Source: Aureimonas phyllosphaerae (lineage in GTDB: Bacteria; Pseudomonadota; Alphaproteobacteria; Rhizobiales; Rhizobiaceae). From it: a stretch of DNA of 64,000 nt. The notes under the pieces were generated by a model. The model did no database searches. It saw only the letters and a program-made list of their open reading frames with translations, and had not been told where the DNA came from. Position 1 is the stretch's first letter, and every line of letters begins with the position of its first letter. The DNA lies in assembly GCF_900113065.1 (NCBI RefSeq), contig NZ_FOOA01000003.1, positions 186,001 to 250,000 of the forward strand. Reading direction: 5' to 3'. Both the position numbers and the translations under genes were made by a program. Positions 8,476 to 16,757 of this stretch are shown in pieces.

Positions 8476-9462
8476 GTGCCCCAGCCCAACGACGCCACCG
8501 TCCTCGTGTTCGGCCCCTTCAATGCCGACGGGATCGCCGAACTGGAGCGCCGTTTCACGGCTCGCAAGCTGCAGAAGCGCGACCTTGCCGAGTTGCCCGA
8601 GGCCGAGCGCGGCGCGATCCGGGCAGTGGCGGTCGCCGGGCACATCCCGAACGATGCAATCGACGCCCTTCCCCGTCTCGAGATCATCGCGCATTTCGGC
8701 GTCGGTTACGACGGCGTCGATGCGGCCTACGCGGCGTCCAAGGGCATCGCCGTCACCAACACGCCCGACGTTCTTACCGAGGAAGTCGCCGACACGACGC
8801 TCGGTCTCCTCCTGATGACGGTGCGCGAGCTCGGACAGGCCGAAGCCCATGCGCGGGCCGGGCACTGGGAGGCCAAGGGCCCCTACCCGCTGACGCGCTT
8901 CAGTCTTCGCGGCAAGACGGTCGGCATCATGGGCCTCGGTCGCATCGGCCTCGCCATTGCGCGCCGCCTCGAAGCCTTCGGCCTCACGATCGCCTATCAC
9001 AACCGCTCCCGGCGGAGCGACGTCTCCTACACCTACCATGACACGCTCGCGGGTCTGGCGAAGGCGGTCGACATCCTGATCGTCGCGGCGCCCGGCGGCG
9101 CCTCGACCGACAAGGCCGTCAACGCCGACGTGCTGAAGGCGCTCGGGTCCGACGGCATCTTCATCAACATCGGACGCGGTTCGACGGTCGACGAGCCGGC
9201 GCTCATCGCCGCGCTGAAGGACGGCACGATCGCGCGTGCCGGGCTCGACGTCTTCGCGGACGAGCCGCGCATCCCGGCCGAGCTTCTCGCCCTGCCCAAC
9301 GCCGTCGTCCTTCCGCACGTCGCTTCCGCCTCGCGCGATACCCGCCGCGCCATGGGCGATCTCGTGGCCGACAACCTGTCGGCCTGGTTCGCAGGCGAGC
9401 CGCTGCCGACACCGGTCCCCGAAAGCGTCAAGGCCGGGCTGACGCGCGCCAAGGTATCGTGA
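8476..9462 (+). CDS. D-isomer-specific 2-hydroxyacid dehydrogenase (glyoxylate/hydroxypyruvate reductase type)
   Basis: A 328-residue NAD(P)-dependent dehydrogenase. The Rossmann motif GLGRIG lies mid-protein. The catalytic triad is recognisable: Arg in INIGRGSTVDE, Glu in DVFADEP and His in LPHVASAS. Sequence style is closest to glyoxylate/hydroxypyruvate reductases. The start is a GTG at 8476 with an AAGAAGCGAG ribosome-site-like stretch; a longer open frame running back through the lacI gene is out-of-frame shadow. It is co-transcribed with the LacI regulator, so it may take part in sugar-acid use. A terminator-like hairpin follows. Confidence 0.88.
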   Translation: MPQPNDATVLVFGPFNADGIAELERRFTARKLQKRDLAELPEAERGAIRAVAVAGHIPNDAIDALPRLEIIAHFGVGYDGVDAAYAASKGIAVTNTPDVLTEEVADTTLGLLLMTVRELGQAEAHARAGHWEAKGPYPLTRFSLRGKTVGIMGLGRIGLAIARRLEAFGLTIAYHNRSRRSDVSYTYHDTLAGLAKAVDILIVAAPGGASTDKAVNADVLKALGSDGIFINIGRGSTVDEPALIAALKDGTIARAGLDVFADEPRIPAELLALPNAVVLPHVASASRDTRRAMGDLVADNLSAWFAGEPLPTPVPESVKAGLTRAKVS

Positions 9463-9466
9463 TCGC

Positions 9467-9487
9467 AAGGGAGACTTATCTCCCTTT
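9467..9487 (+). terminator. Intrinsic terminator-like hairpin after the dehydrogenase
   Basis: AAGGGAGA and TCTCCCTT form a perfect 8-bp stem with a four-base loop, beginning 4 bases after the stop codon and ending in TTT. Placement fits a terminator for the lacI-dehydrogenase transcript, though the U tract is short. Confidence 0.55.
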
Positions 9488-9558
9488 CGCATGATCCAGC
9501 CCCGGACTATGCTGCGCTGCGATCATTCGCATCAGCATCATTCTGGGGGATACGGTTC

Positions 9559-10644
9559 ATGCCCGTTCTCCGGCCACGAAAGCGTCGCAAGCTCACGCTC
9601 GCAGCGCTCGCCGCCCTTTTATCTGTCGCCGTACCCGAGGCTCGGGCCGCGACCCTCGAAGACAGCCTACGCAGCGCCAGCGACCTGGCCCTTGCCGCCG
9701 CTGCCCGCCTCAACGCGCGGGTCGAAGCCGTGCGCGATCCCGGCATCACGGCGATGTCGGGCCTCGATCTCGACCTTCGGATCGACCGGACTCAGGTCGA
9801 CCGCACGCTCGATCCGTTTCTCGACGCTCCGCAGCCGGACCTGCCGACGCTGTTCTGGGACAACGACTTCGAAGGCCGTCCCGCCCCCTCCAGCGAACTC
9901 GAGGTCAGCCGTCGGCTGACAAGCGACGGGAGCGGCGACGTCTGGGGCAGCGGCATCGTCGAGTTCGGTCGCGAAGCGGACGGCATGATCGCGGCGCGCC
10001 ACTCGAGGGCCGACATCGCGACGGGCCTCGACGTGTCGCTCTCCGTTCGCGCGACCGCCGGCGCGGCGCTCGGCCTCAACCGTGCCACCATCGACGGCGC
10101 CGGCAGTCTCGACCTGCCGACGCTTTCGACCTACGGCACCTTCGCGCCGACGCCGGACAGCTATCTCGACGTGACGGCGGGCGCCGGACCGCTTCGATCC
10201 GCGCCGGCGGGCGCCGGCCTTCCGATCGCATCGGGCGAGGCGGGGTTCGCAACCGCGACCTACGGCTCGCGCTTCGCCGTGGGTCCGCTCACCCTGTCAC
10301 CCTATGCCCGCTTGGAAAGCGCGGTCGTGCGAGCCCTGCCGAGGGACGGCGCCTGGTCGGGCGCGCTTCTGGCAAGCCGCACCTCGGCCGTCACGGGGGT
10401 CAAGACCAGCCGTGTCATCCGCCGCCAGGGCGCGACGATCGCACCGGCCCTGCGGCTGGAGATGCGCCAGGACATCGCCCGCGCGCGTCCGCTCGGTCGC
10501 CGCGTCAGCCAGGAGTTGACGATCGCGCCCGAGATCGAGGCGGAACTCGCGCCCCACTGGACCGCACGCCTCGAACATCGCTCCCGCTTCGGGGGCGATG
10601 GCGACACGCGCTCGCTGCAGATCCGGCTGGAGACGACGTTCTGA
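9559..10644 (+). CDS. Exported protein of unknown function, probably an outer-membrane beta-barrel
   Basis: A 361-residue protein I cannot assign to a named family. A Lys/Arg-rich N-terminus followed by an Ala/Leu segment ending PEARA-A (about residue 30) is a signal peptide. The rest has alternating short strands, few charges in runs and no cysteines, and it ends in a terminal phenylalanine (LQIRLETTF), the pattern used by BAM-inserted barrels. A barrel or autotransporter-like porin is the best inference. It stands alone between the dehydrogenase and an AprI/Inh-like gene. Function is open. Confidence 0.65.
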   Translation: MPVLRPRKRRKLTLAALAALLSVAVPEARAATLEDSLRSASDLALAAAARLNARVEAVRDPGITAMSGLDLDLRIDRTQVDRTLDPFLDAPQPDLPTLFWDNDFEGRPAPSSELEVSRRLTSDGSGDVWGSGIVEFGREADGMIAARHSRADIATGLDVSLSVRATAGAALGLNRATIDGAGSLDLPTLSTYGTFAPTPDSYLDVTAGAGPLRSAPAGAGLPIASGEAGFATATYGSRFAVGPLTLSPYARLESAVVRALPRDGAWSGALLASRTSAVTGVKTSRVIRRQGATIAPALRLEMRQDIARARPLGRRVSQELTIAPEIEAELAPHWTARLEHRSRFGGDGDTRSLQIRLETTF

Positions 10645-10803
10645 TCACAAACGATCGTTAACCTTCAGGTAAGGCTAACGATGCGATACTCGGCCTCTGT
10701 CAGCCTGCCCCTCTGCCCATTCGGAAGCCTTCGTTTTCCGGGAGCCGCAGGCCGTTCAAGGGTTCGGTGCCGCTCGGCAACGCGGCGCATTCGGAGATTG
10801 GTC

Positions 10804-11244
10804 ATGAGATTTGCAGCCGTGGCGCTTGGCGTCGGCTTCGTCGGTACGATCCTCGCCAACCTTCCCGCTCGCTCGGATGCGAACGCCGAGAGCCTGGTGT
10901 CGCTGATGCGACCTTCCGCCGAGATCACCGGCTCGATCGCACCGGCCGGCCCGCAGCCTGCGGCGGCCGTGCGTCTCATCGACCTGCGCAATGGTGCAAC
11001 CTGCAAGATCGCGGGGCCCGCCGACGCCGCCGCCGGTTTCCGCCGCGCGCCGATCGGCCCGGACTGCGCCGCCTCGCCGGAACTCGCGCGCGTCGCCTAC
11101 TGGAAGACGACCGGCGACGGCTCGCTGATCATGGCCGACGGTGGCGGCGAGACCGTGCTCGAATTCATTCCGGGCGACGGCGTGCTCTACGAGTCGATCT
11201 ATCCGTCCAACGCGCTGATCACGATCGTCCCGGCGCGGAGCTGA
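10804..11244 (+). CDS. AprI/Inh-like periplasmic protease-inhibitor family protein (tentative)
   Basis: A 146-residue protein with an N-terminal hydrophobic export segment (residues 2-20). The core resembles the small beta-barrel of AprI/Inh metalloprotease inhibitors: a strand ending in ATC, a spacer, GPDC, then VAYW and LIMADGGGETVLEF. The two cysteines are spaced as in that family's disulfide. Such proteins protect the periplasm from secreted alkaline proteases, but no protease gene is nearby. The ATG at 10804 is preferred; an upstream ATG at 10681 would add an Arg-rich, non-signal lead. The family call rests on pattern likeness only. Confidence 0.55.
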   Translation: MRFAAVALGVGFVGTILANLPARSDANAESLVSLMRPSAEITGSIAPAGPQPAAAVRLIDLRNGATCKIAGPADAAAGFRRAPIGPDCAASPELARVAYWKTTGDGSLIMADGGGETVLEFIPGDGVLYESIYPSNALITIVPARS

Positions 11245-11257
11245 CGCACGCCGCACC

Positions 11258-11929
11258 TCATGGGCGAAGCTGCGATAGGGACCGGCGCTGCCGGCCCTTC
11301 GCGTCGAAGTTCTCCGGCTGAAGCCAAGCCTCAAAGCCGGCCTTCACCTTCGGCCACTCGGCATCGACGATGGAGAACCATGCCGTATCCCGGTTGCGGC
11401 CTTTGACGACCATGTGCTGCCGGAAGACGCCCTCGAAGGTGAAGCCAAGCCGAGCCGCCGCGCGCTTCGACGGCATGTTCTGGTCGTTGCACTTCCATTC
11501 CAGCCGGCGATAGCCAAGCTTGTCGAAGACACGCGAGAAAAGAAGAGCGAAGGCCTCCGTCGCCGCGCGCGTCTGCTGCAGTCGGGGCGACAGGCAGATG
11601 TGGCCGATCTCGATCACCCCATTGGCGGGGTCGATGCGCATGAGCGCGGCGACCCCCTCCGCCCGGTTGGACGACGTCGGCACGATCGCGTGGAACATCG
11701 GGTCGGTGCCGAGATAGTTGGCGTTGGCAAAGCGCCCGAAGTCCTCGGCCGTCTCGAACGGTCCGTAGGCGAGGTAGTCCCACAGCCGGTCGTGCCCCTC
11801 GAACGCTTGGCAGAGCTCCGCGAAGCGGCGCGCGTCGTGCATCGGCTCGACGCGGACATGCTCGCCGGTCACCACGCCCTGACCGGGCAATTCGCGCGGC
11901 TCCCAGTGCGACAGGTCGTGCGTGCTCAT
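11258..11929 (-). CDS. RimJ/RimL-type GNAT acetyltransferase
   Basis: A 223-residue acetyltransferase of the Acetyltransf_3 group. Typical segments are GVAALMRIDPANGVIEIGHI, the acetyl-CoA-loop region around SPRLQQTRAATEA, and RLEWKCNDQNMPSKRAA with the asparagine contacts common in RimJ/RimL-like enzymes. Target could be a protein N-terminus or a small molecule. Its ATG overlaps the stop of the upstream lipoprotein esterase (ATGA), so the two are translated together on the minus strand. The partner gives no clear clue to substrate. Confidence 0.85.
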   Translation of the reverse strand: MSTHDLSHWEPRELPGQGVVTGEHVRVEPMHDARRFAELCQAFEGHDRLWDYLAYGPFETAEDFGRFANANYLGTDPMFHAIVPTSSNRAEGVAALMRIDPANGVIEIGHICLSPRLQQTRAATEAFALLFSRVFDKLGYRRLEWKCNDQNMPSKRAAARLGFTFEGVFRQHMVVKGRNRDTAWFSIVDAEWPKVKAGFEAWLQPENFDAKGRQRRSLSQLRP

Positions 11930-12795
11930 CGGGAATGGTCCTTCAGGAAGTCGAGGACATCGGCCCGCAATTGCCGGTTGCCGAGCGGCAGCGCCGTGGC
12001 GAACGAACTGACGGTGCCGATGTGGTCGAGGCCGGGGTAAAGGTTTTCCGACACCGGCACACCGGCCGCCCGCAGCCTGCGCGCAAGGGAGCGCATGTTC
12101 TCGGGATCGACCGTCGTGTCCTTGCCGCCGTGGGCGAGGAAGGTCGGCGGATCGCCTCGTCCGACGAAGTTCACCGGCTGGCTCGCCTCCCGCAGTGCCA
12201 GCGGGAAGATGCGCTTGTAGCGCTCCTCCTTCAGCGGCAGGAAATCGTAGGGGCCGGAGAGCCCGATGAAGCCCGCGACCGGTCCGCCTCCGGCGCGCGA
12301 GAGATAGCGCTTGTCGTAGGCGAGGAGCGCCGCGATCTGCGCGCCGGCGGAGTGCCCCATCAGGAATAGTGGGTGCGACCCGGCCGCCAAGCCCGCGCCG
12401 CCGGTCTCACCGAGCTTGCGGACCGCGGCCACGGCGCGCGCGCCGTCCTCTACGAAGCCGGGGAAGAGGACATCCGGATAGACGCGATAGTCGGGGATCG
12501 CGACGATATAGCCGGCGGATGCCAGCGACTGGCCGACGAATGGGTAGATCGACTTCGAGCCGGAGTCCCAGCTCCCACCGTAGATGAACACGACGATGGG
12601 CGTCGCCGGCCCCGCCCCGTTCGGAACGTAGAGGTCGAGCGTTCCGCGATCGCCCGGCATATAGCGAAGGTTGCGAACCGTCTCATAGCCGGCGCGGCTG
12701 GTGACGGAGTTGAGAAGCGCGGCGCCTGAGCAGGCCGACAGGAAGCCGGCCAGCGACAGGAGGAGAAGCAGTCTGGGAAGGGAGCGCAAGGGCAA
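11926..12795 (-). CDS. Alpha/beta-hydrolase lipoprotein (BD-FAE/carboxylesterase type)
   Basis: A 289-residue serine hydrolase. It has a lipoprotein signal peptide with lipobox LSAC at residues 19-22, so it is probably anchored in an envelope membrane. The oxyanion segment is IYGGSW, the nucleophile elbow GHSAG, an acid in the GGKDTTVD region and the histidine in LDHIG. This matches esterase/kynurenine-formamidase-like hydrolases that act on small acyl esters. It is followed with a 4-base overlap by the GNAT gene. The natural substrate is unknown. Confidence 0.85.
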   Translation of the reverse strand: MPLRSLPRLLLLLSLAGFLSACSGAALLNSVTSRAGYETVRNLRYMPGDRGTLDLYVPNGAGPATPIVVFIYGGSWDSGSKSIYPFVGQSLASAGYIVAIPDYRVYPDVLFPGFVEDGARAVAAVRKLGETGGAGLAAGSHPLFLMGHSAGAQIAALLAYDKRYLSRAGGGPVAGFIGLSGPYDFLPLKEERYKRIFPLALREASQPVNFVGRGDPPTFLAHGGKDTTVDPENMRSLARRLRAAGVPVSENLYPGLDHIGTVSSFATALPLGNRQLRADVLDFLKDHSR

Positions 12796-12877
12796 TCGCA
12801 GGACCAGGGGTCGAAGGTCCTGCAGAAGATGGAACAGGCGGACGCGGCGGCCAGACGCCGGCTCCGCGCCGATCGCC

Positions 12878-13519
12878 TCAGAGCCGGGCGAGACCCGCTG
12901 CCTCTCGCGCGAGCGCGGTGATCTCGTCGAAGCGACCAGCCGACACGAAGTCCTTCGGCGCCACCCACGAACCGCCGACGCAGACGACGTTCGGCAGCGC
13001 CAGATACTCGCCGACGTTCTTCGGGCTGACGCCGCCCGTCGGGCAGAATCGGATGCCCTGGAACACTGGCGCCAGCGCCTTGAGATAGGGGATGCCGCCG
13101 AGCTGTTCGGCCGGGAAGAATTTCAGGATCTCGTAGCCTTCCTCGATCATCGCCATCAGTTCGCTCGGCGTCGCGGCGCCGGGAAGGAGCGGCACGTCGG
13201 ACGTCTTGGCGGCATCCAGCACCTCGTGCGTCGTGCCCGGAGAAACGATGAAGCGGGCGCCCGCCTCCACCGCCTGATCGAACTGGCGCGGGGTCAGGAT
13301 CGTGCCGGCGCCGCAGAGCGCCTCAGGGACTTCGGCCGAGATCGCCTTGATCGCGTCGAGCGCCGCCGGGGTGCGCAAGGTCACCTCGATGCCGGGCAGG
13401 CCGCCCGCGGCCAGGGCGCGAGCGAGCTTCATGCCGTCGGCGGCGCTGTCGACCGCAACCACCGGCATCACTGGCTGGCGCGTCAGAATGTCCATCAGGG
13501 CATGGGTCTTCTGGGTCAT
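12878..13519 (-). CDS. eda: KDPG/KHG aldolase
   Basis: A 213-residue class I aldolase of the Entner-Doudoroff pathway, splitting 2-keto-3-deoxy-6-phosphogluconate into pyruvate and glyceraldehyde-3-phosphate (and 4-hydroxy-2-oxoglutarate). Visible are the PVVAVDS start of strand 1, GIEVTLRTPAAL with the general-base Glu, CGAGTILTP, SPGTT, the Schiff-base lysine in LKFFPAEQLGG, and CPTGGVSP. The ATG at 13519 gives the usual family length; the frame extends upstream as shadow of the otsA end. It lies 89 bases after otsA on the same strand and may be co-transcribed. Confidence 0.93.
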   Translation of the reverse strand: MTQKTHALMDILTRQPVMPVVAVDSAADGMKLARALAAGGLPGIEVTLRTPAALDAIKAISAEVPEALCGAGTILTPRQFDQAVEAGARFIVSPGTTHEVLDAAKTSDVPLLPGAATPSELMAMIEEGYEILKFFPAEQLGGIPYLKALAPVFQGIRFCPTGGVSPKNVGEYLALPNVVCVGGSWVAPKDFVSAGRFDEITALAREAAGLARL

Positions 13520-13608
13520 GAGCGGTCCGGTCCTTGCGTCGACGGGTGGAGCTGACGGTGGTTTAGCCGATGCGCCCGCCGCCCGAAACCCGGCATTCAA
13601 TCGATTTG

Positions 13609-15060
13609 CTAGCGGCCGACGCCCATGCCGGAGCGAAAGCGCTCCCACCAGGACGGCGGCTGGAGATCGCGCTCCGCCGGAGCGTCGAGAACCGCCAGAA
13701 ACGTCTCGCACCAGTTGTGGGCGGTGTTGGAGAAGACCCGCGCCCGCATCGCCTCGTGCCGGCGCTGACGCTCCTCAAGCGGCATCGTGAGCGCCTGCTT
13801 CAGCGCGCGCACGAGATCGTCGGGCGAATAGGGATTGACGATCAGCGCCTCGGGCAGTTCGGCACGGGCTCCGGCAAAGCGCGACAGGATCAGGACGCCG
13901 GGATTGGCGCGGTCCTGCGCCGCCACGAACTCCTTGGCGACGAGGTTCATGCCGTCGCGCAACGGCGTCACCATGCAGATCTGCGCGGCGCGATAGATGC
14001 CCGCGAGAGCCCGGCGCGTGAAGCCGTTGACCAGAATCTGGATCGGGTTCCAGTCGAGCGTCGCGAAGCGGCCGTTGATGTTGCCGGCGAGCCCCTCCAG
14101 CTCGACGCGCAGGTCGGCGTAGGCTTCGACCTCGCCGCGCGAGACCGGCGCGACCTGCAGGAACTGGGTCTGGCCGCGAAGGTCGGGGTTGTCCTCAAGA
14201 AGCAATTCGAAGCCGCGAAAGCGTTCCACGATGCCCTTGGAATAGTCCATCCGGTCGACGCCCACGATCTGGTGGCGGCCGTGTGAGATGTTCTCGACCA
14301 TCGTCTGATGCTCGCGCGCCTCGTCGGAAACCGCGAACTCGGCGAAGCCTTCGGCGTCGATGCCGATCGGAAAGGCGGATGCGCGAACGATGCGTCCGTC
14401 GGGGGTGCGCACGCGGTCGCCGTCGAGGTCCTCGGCCCCGAACTCCTGCACGCAGAAGTCCACGAAGTTGCGCCGGTCGTTGTCGGTCTGGAAGCCGATG
14501 ACGTCGTAGGCGAGCATGGCGCGCACGAGGTCCTGGCTGGCGGGAAGCGCCGTCATCATGTCCGGCGGACAGAAGGGGATGTGGAGGAAGAAGCCGAGGC
14601 GGCCGTCGTAGCCCGCCTTGCGCAGGTCCTGGCCGAGGAAGAAGAAGTGATAGTCGTGAACCCAGACGAGGTCGTCGGTCTGGAGGAGAGGCTTCAGCCG
14701 CTCGGCGAAGCGCTGATTGACCGCGCGATAGACTCGCTCGGATTCCCGTTCGAAGGCGGCGATGTCGAGCCGGTAGTGCAGCAGCGGCCAGAGCGAGCGG
14801 TTGGCATAGCCGAAGTAGAAGCCCTCGATCTCCTCCTCCGACAGGTCGATCGTCTTCAGCGCCGTGTGGCCGTGCTCCTCGACGCGAAGCTCGCTGTGCG
14901 AGCCCGCTTCCGTGATCTCGCCGCTCCAGCCGAACCAGAGGCCGCCGCGGCGCCGCAGCGCATCGGCCAGCCCCACCGCCAGCCCGCCCGCCTTGCCCTC
15001 GTCGCTGAGAGGGCCGACCCGGTTCGATACGACGACCAGGCGATGATTGTCCCCTGCCAT
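13609..15060 (-). CDS. otsA: Trehalose-6-phosphate synthase
   Basis: A 483-residue GT20 glycosyltransferase joining UDP-glucose and glucose-6-phosphate into trehalose-6-phosphate. Family landmarks are VVVSNRV and AGGLAVGL at the N-terminus, the acceptor-site WVHDYHFFFLG, FFLHIPFCP, GVDRMDYSKGI, and the donor-site PLRDGMNLVAKEFVA. It starts 2 bases after the otsB stop, so the pair is an operon making trehalose as osmo- and desiccation protectant. Confidence 0.96.
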   Translation of the reverse strand: MAGDNHRLVVVSNRVGPLSDEGKAGGLAVGLADALRRRGGLWFGWSGEITEAGSHSELRVEEHGHTALKTIDLSEEEIEGFYFGYANRSLWPLLHYRLDIAAFERESERVYRAVNQRFAERLKPLLQTDDLVWVHDYHFFFLGQDLRKAGYDGRLGFFLHIPFCPPDMMTALPASQDLVRAMLAYDVIGFQTDNDRRNFVDFCVQEFGAEDLDGDRVRTPDGRIVRASAFPIGIDAEGFAEFAVSDEAREHQTMVENISHGRHQIVGVDRMDYSKGIVERFRGFELLLEDNPDLRGQTQFLQVAPVSRGEVEAYADLRVELEGLAGNINGRFATLDWNPIQILVNGFTRRALAGIYRAAQICMVTPLRDGMNLVAKEFVAAQDRANPGVLILSRFAGARAELPEALIVNPYSPDDLVRALKQALTMPLEERQRRHEAMRARVFSNTAHNWCETFLAVLDAPAERDLQPPSWWERFRSGMGVGR

Positions 15061-15062
15061 GC

Positions 15063-15821
15063 CTACGATGCCTCTTTCATGCTGTCCTCGCCCGTCACCG
15101 GCTCCACCCCGAGCCAGCGATGGACGGAATCGACGCAGGCGAGCCGGAAATCCGCCTCGCTCAGGCCATCACCCACCTTGATCGAAACGCCGTTCAGCGC
15201 CTTCACGGCTGCAAAGCCGAACTCGTCCGTCGTATCGTCGCCGATGTAGATCGGAACGCGCCCGACGAACGGCTCGCGCGTCATGAACGCAGCGATCGCC
15301 TTGCCCTTGTCCATCCCGGCGAGATGGACCTCGACGATGTTGTCGCCCCGCATCACCGAGAATCCCGGCTCGTCCTGAACGGCGCGGGTGACGAGTTCGC
15401 GCGCCACTGGCTCAAGTTCGGGATAGCCGCGATAGTGGATCACGAGGCCGGTGCCCTTGTCCTCCAGCCGAAGCCGGGGCTCCTCTGTGACGCCGATCGA
15501 AAGCACGAGGCGGATCGCATCCAGGGCCGCCGGTCCGGCCAGCGGCATCACCTCGCCGTCCGGCACCTCGCGGCGCTCGAGACCATGTACGCCCGCTGCC
15601 GCAAAGCGGAGCGGTGCGAGGAGGTGGGCGAGGTCGGCGATGCGGCGGCCGCTGATGACGGCAAAGGCGCCGTCGCAGGCGGTCTGGATCGCAGCGAGCC
15701 GCGCCACCGCATGGGGTGCGATCTGCACGTCCTCCGGCCTGTCGACGAGTTCGACAAGCGTCCCATCGAAATCGAGGAACAAGGCGTGACGAACGGGATC
15801 GAGCGGAGGCGGCAGATTCAT
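15063..15821 (-). CDS. otsB: Trehalose-6-phosphate phosphatase
   Basis: A 252-residue HAD-superfamily phosphatase converting trehalose-6-phosphate to trehalose. The nucleophile motif is LDFDGTLVEL near residue 17, the second motif is AVISGRR, and the metal-binding motif IGDDTTDEFGF lies near residue 205. The ATG at 15821 is chosen because it precedes the HAD motif at the usual distance; the frame continues a further 16 codons upstream. It is the first gene of the otsB-otsA(-eda) transcript and is divergent from the lysin-like gene. Confidence 0.95.
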   Translation of the reverse strand: MNLPPPLDPVRHALFLDFDGTLVELVDRPEDVQIAPHAVARLAAIQTACDGAFAVISGRRIADLAHLLAPLRFAAAGVHGLERREVPDGEVMPLAGPAALDAIRLVLSIGVTEEPRLRLEDKGTGLVIHYRGYPELEPVARELVTRAVQDEPGFSVMRGDNIVEVHLAGMDKGKAIAAFMTREPFVGRVPIYIGDDTTDEFGFAAVKALNGVSIKVGDGLSEADFRLACVDSVHRWLGVEPVTGEDSMKEAS

Positions 15822-16000
15822 GGGCCCCAAGATAGGGGAAACGAGAGGCCTGCCTACCCGTGTTCTCACTCGCGCGCCACGCTTAGCCGCCCATCATTCT
15901 CCCCGACCTCATCCCACGCGCTAGGGTTGCGGCGAAGATGCCGGATGCAAGCGCGGAGCCGGCTACGGTCCGCTTGCGCCACAAAAATGGGGCGAATGGA

Positions 16001-16696
16001 ATGGACGACCTGACGAAGCGCATCCAGGCACGACTGATCGAGCGCGGCTACGATCCTGGTCCCGCGGACGGGATCTGGGGACGGCGCACCATTGCGGCCG
16101 TACGAGGCTTCCAGCGCGACCAGCTGCTCGCAGCGGACGGCGTCGTCGGGCCGCAGACCCGTGCCCGCTTGTTCGGCTCGGCTTCCCTGCCCTCCCCCGA
16201 TCATCTTCCCTGGATGGCGGAAGCCCGCCGCTTGATGGGCACGCGCGAAGTGCCTGGGCCCGGCAGCAACCCCATGATCGAGGACTGGGCAAAGGGACTC
16301 GGCATTCCTTATCGCGGCGACGACGTGCCGTGGTGCGGACTTTTCGTGGCCCACTGCGTCGGGGCCACCCTGCCGGACGAGGTGCTCCCGGCCCACCCCT
16401 TGGGCGCGCGCAACTGGTCGCGGTTCGGCACGGCCTGCGAGCCGGGGCTCGGAAGCATCCTCGTCTTCTGGCGGGAAAGCCGGGCGAGCGGCAAGGGCCA
16501 TGTCGGCTTCTACGCAGGCGAGGACGCCGCTGGCCTTTACGTGCTCGGCGGCAACCAGAGCGATGCGGTGAACATCAAGCGCCTGCCCCGCTCGCAATGT
16601 CTCGGCGCACGCTGGCCCGCCAGCGCTCCCGGCAGCAAACCACGGATCGTCCGGATGACGCTGCCCGGCGGCGGCTTCGAGACGGCTCTCGCGTAG
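16001..16696 (+). CDS. Peptidoglycan-binding plus TIGR02594 NlpC/CHAP-like hydrolase (endolysin-like)
   Basis: A 231-residue protein with two modules. Residues about 3-58 form a PG_binding_1 domain (GYDPGPADGIWGRRT and GVVGPQTRA). Residues about 75-200 form a TIGR02594-type cysteine-peptidase-like domain, with the putative nucleophile in PWCGLFVAHC and the histidine in GHVGFYAG. No signal peptide is visible, so it resembles phage lysins that depend on a holin or on cell lysis. No holin, spanin or other phage genes are near. The ATG at 16001 starts right before the binding domain; 21 extra codons upstream are in frame. Confidence 0.8.
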   Translation: MDDLTKRIQARLIERGYDPGPADGIWGRRTIAAVRGFQRDQLLAADGVVGPQTRARLFGSASLPSPDHLPWMAEARRLMGTREVPGPGSNPMIEDWAKGLGIPYRGDDVPWCGLFVAHCVGATLPDEVLPAHPLGARNWSRFGTACEPGLGSILVFWRESRASGKGHVGFYAGEDAAGLYVLGGNQSDAVNIKRLPRSQCLGARWPASAPGSKPRIVRMTLPGGGFETALA

Positions 16697-16704
16697 GATA
16701 TGGG

Positions 16705-16737
16705 AAAGCCGGCCCCTCGAGCGGAGGGACCGGCTTT
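16705..16737. terminator. Bidirectional terminator between lysin-like gene and dadA
   Basis: AAAGCCGG and CCGGCTTT form a perfect 8-bp outer stem, extended inward past one mismatch by five further pairs. It sits between two convergent genes. The outer AAA/TTT ends provide a short U run in both directions, as expected for a shared terminator. Confidence 0.75.
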
Positions 16738-16757
16738 CATGACGTTCTCTACGGTTT

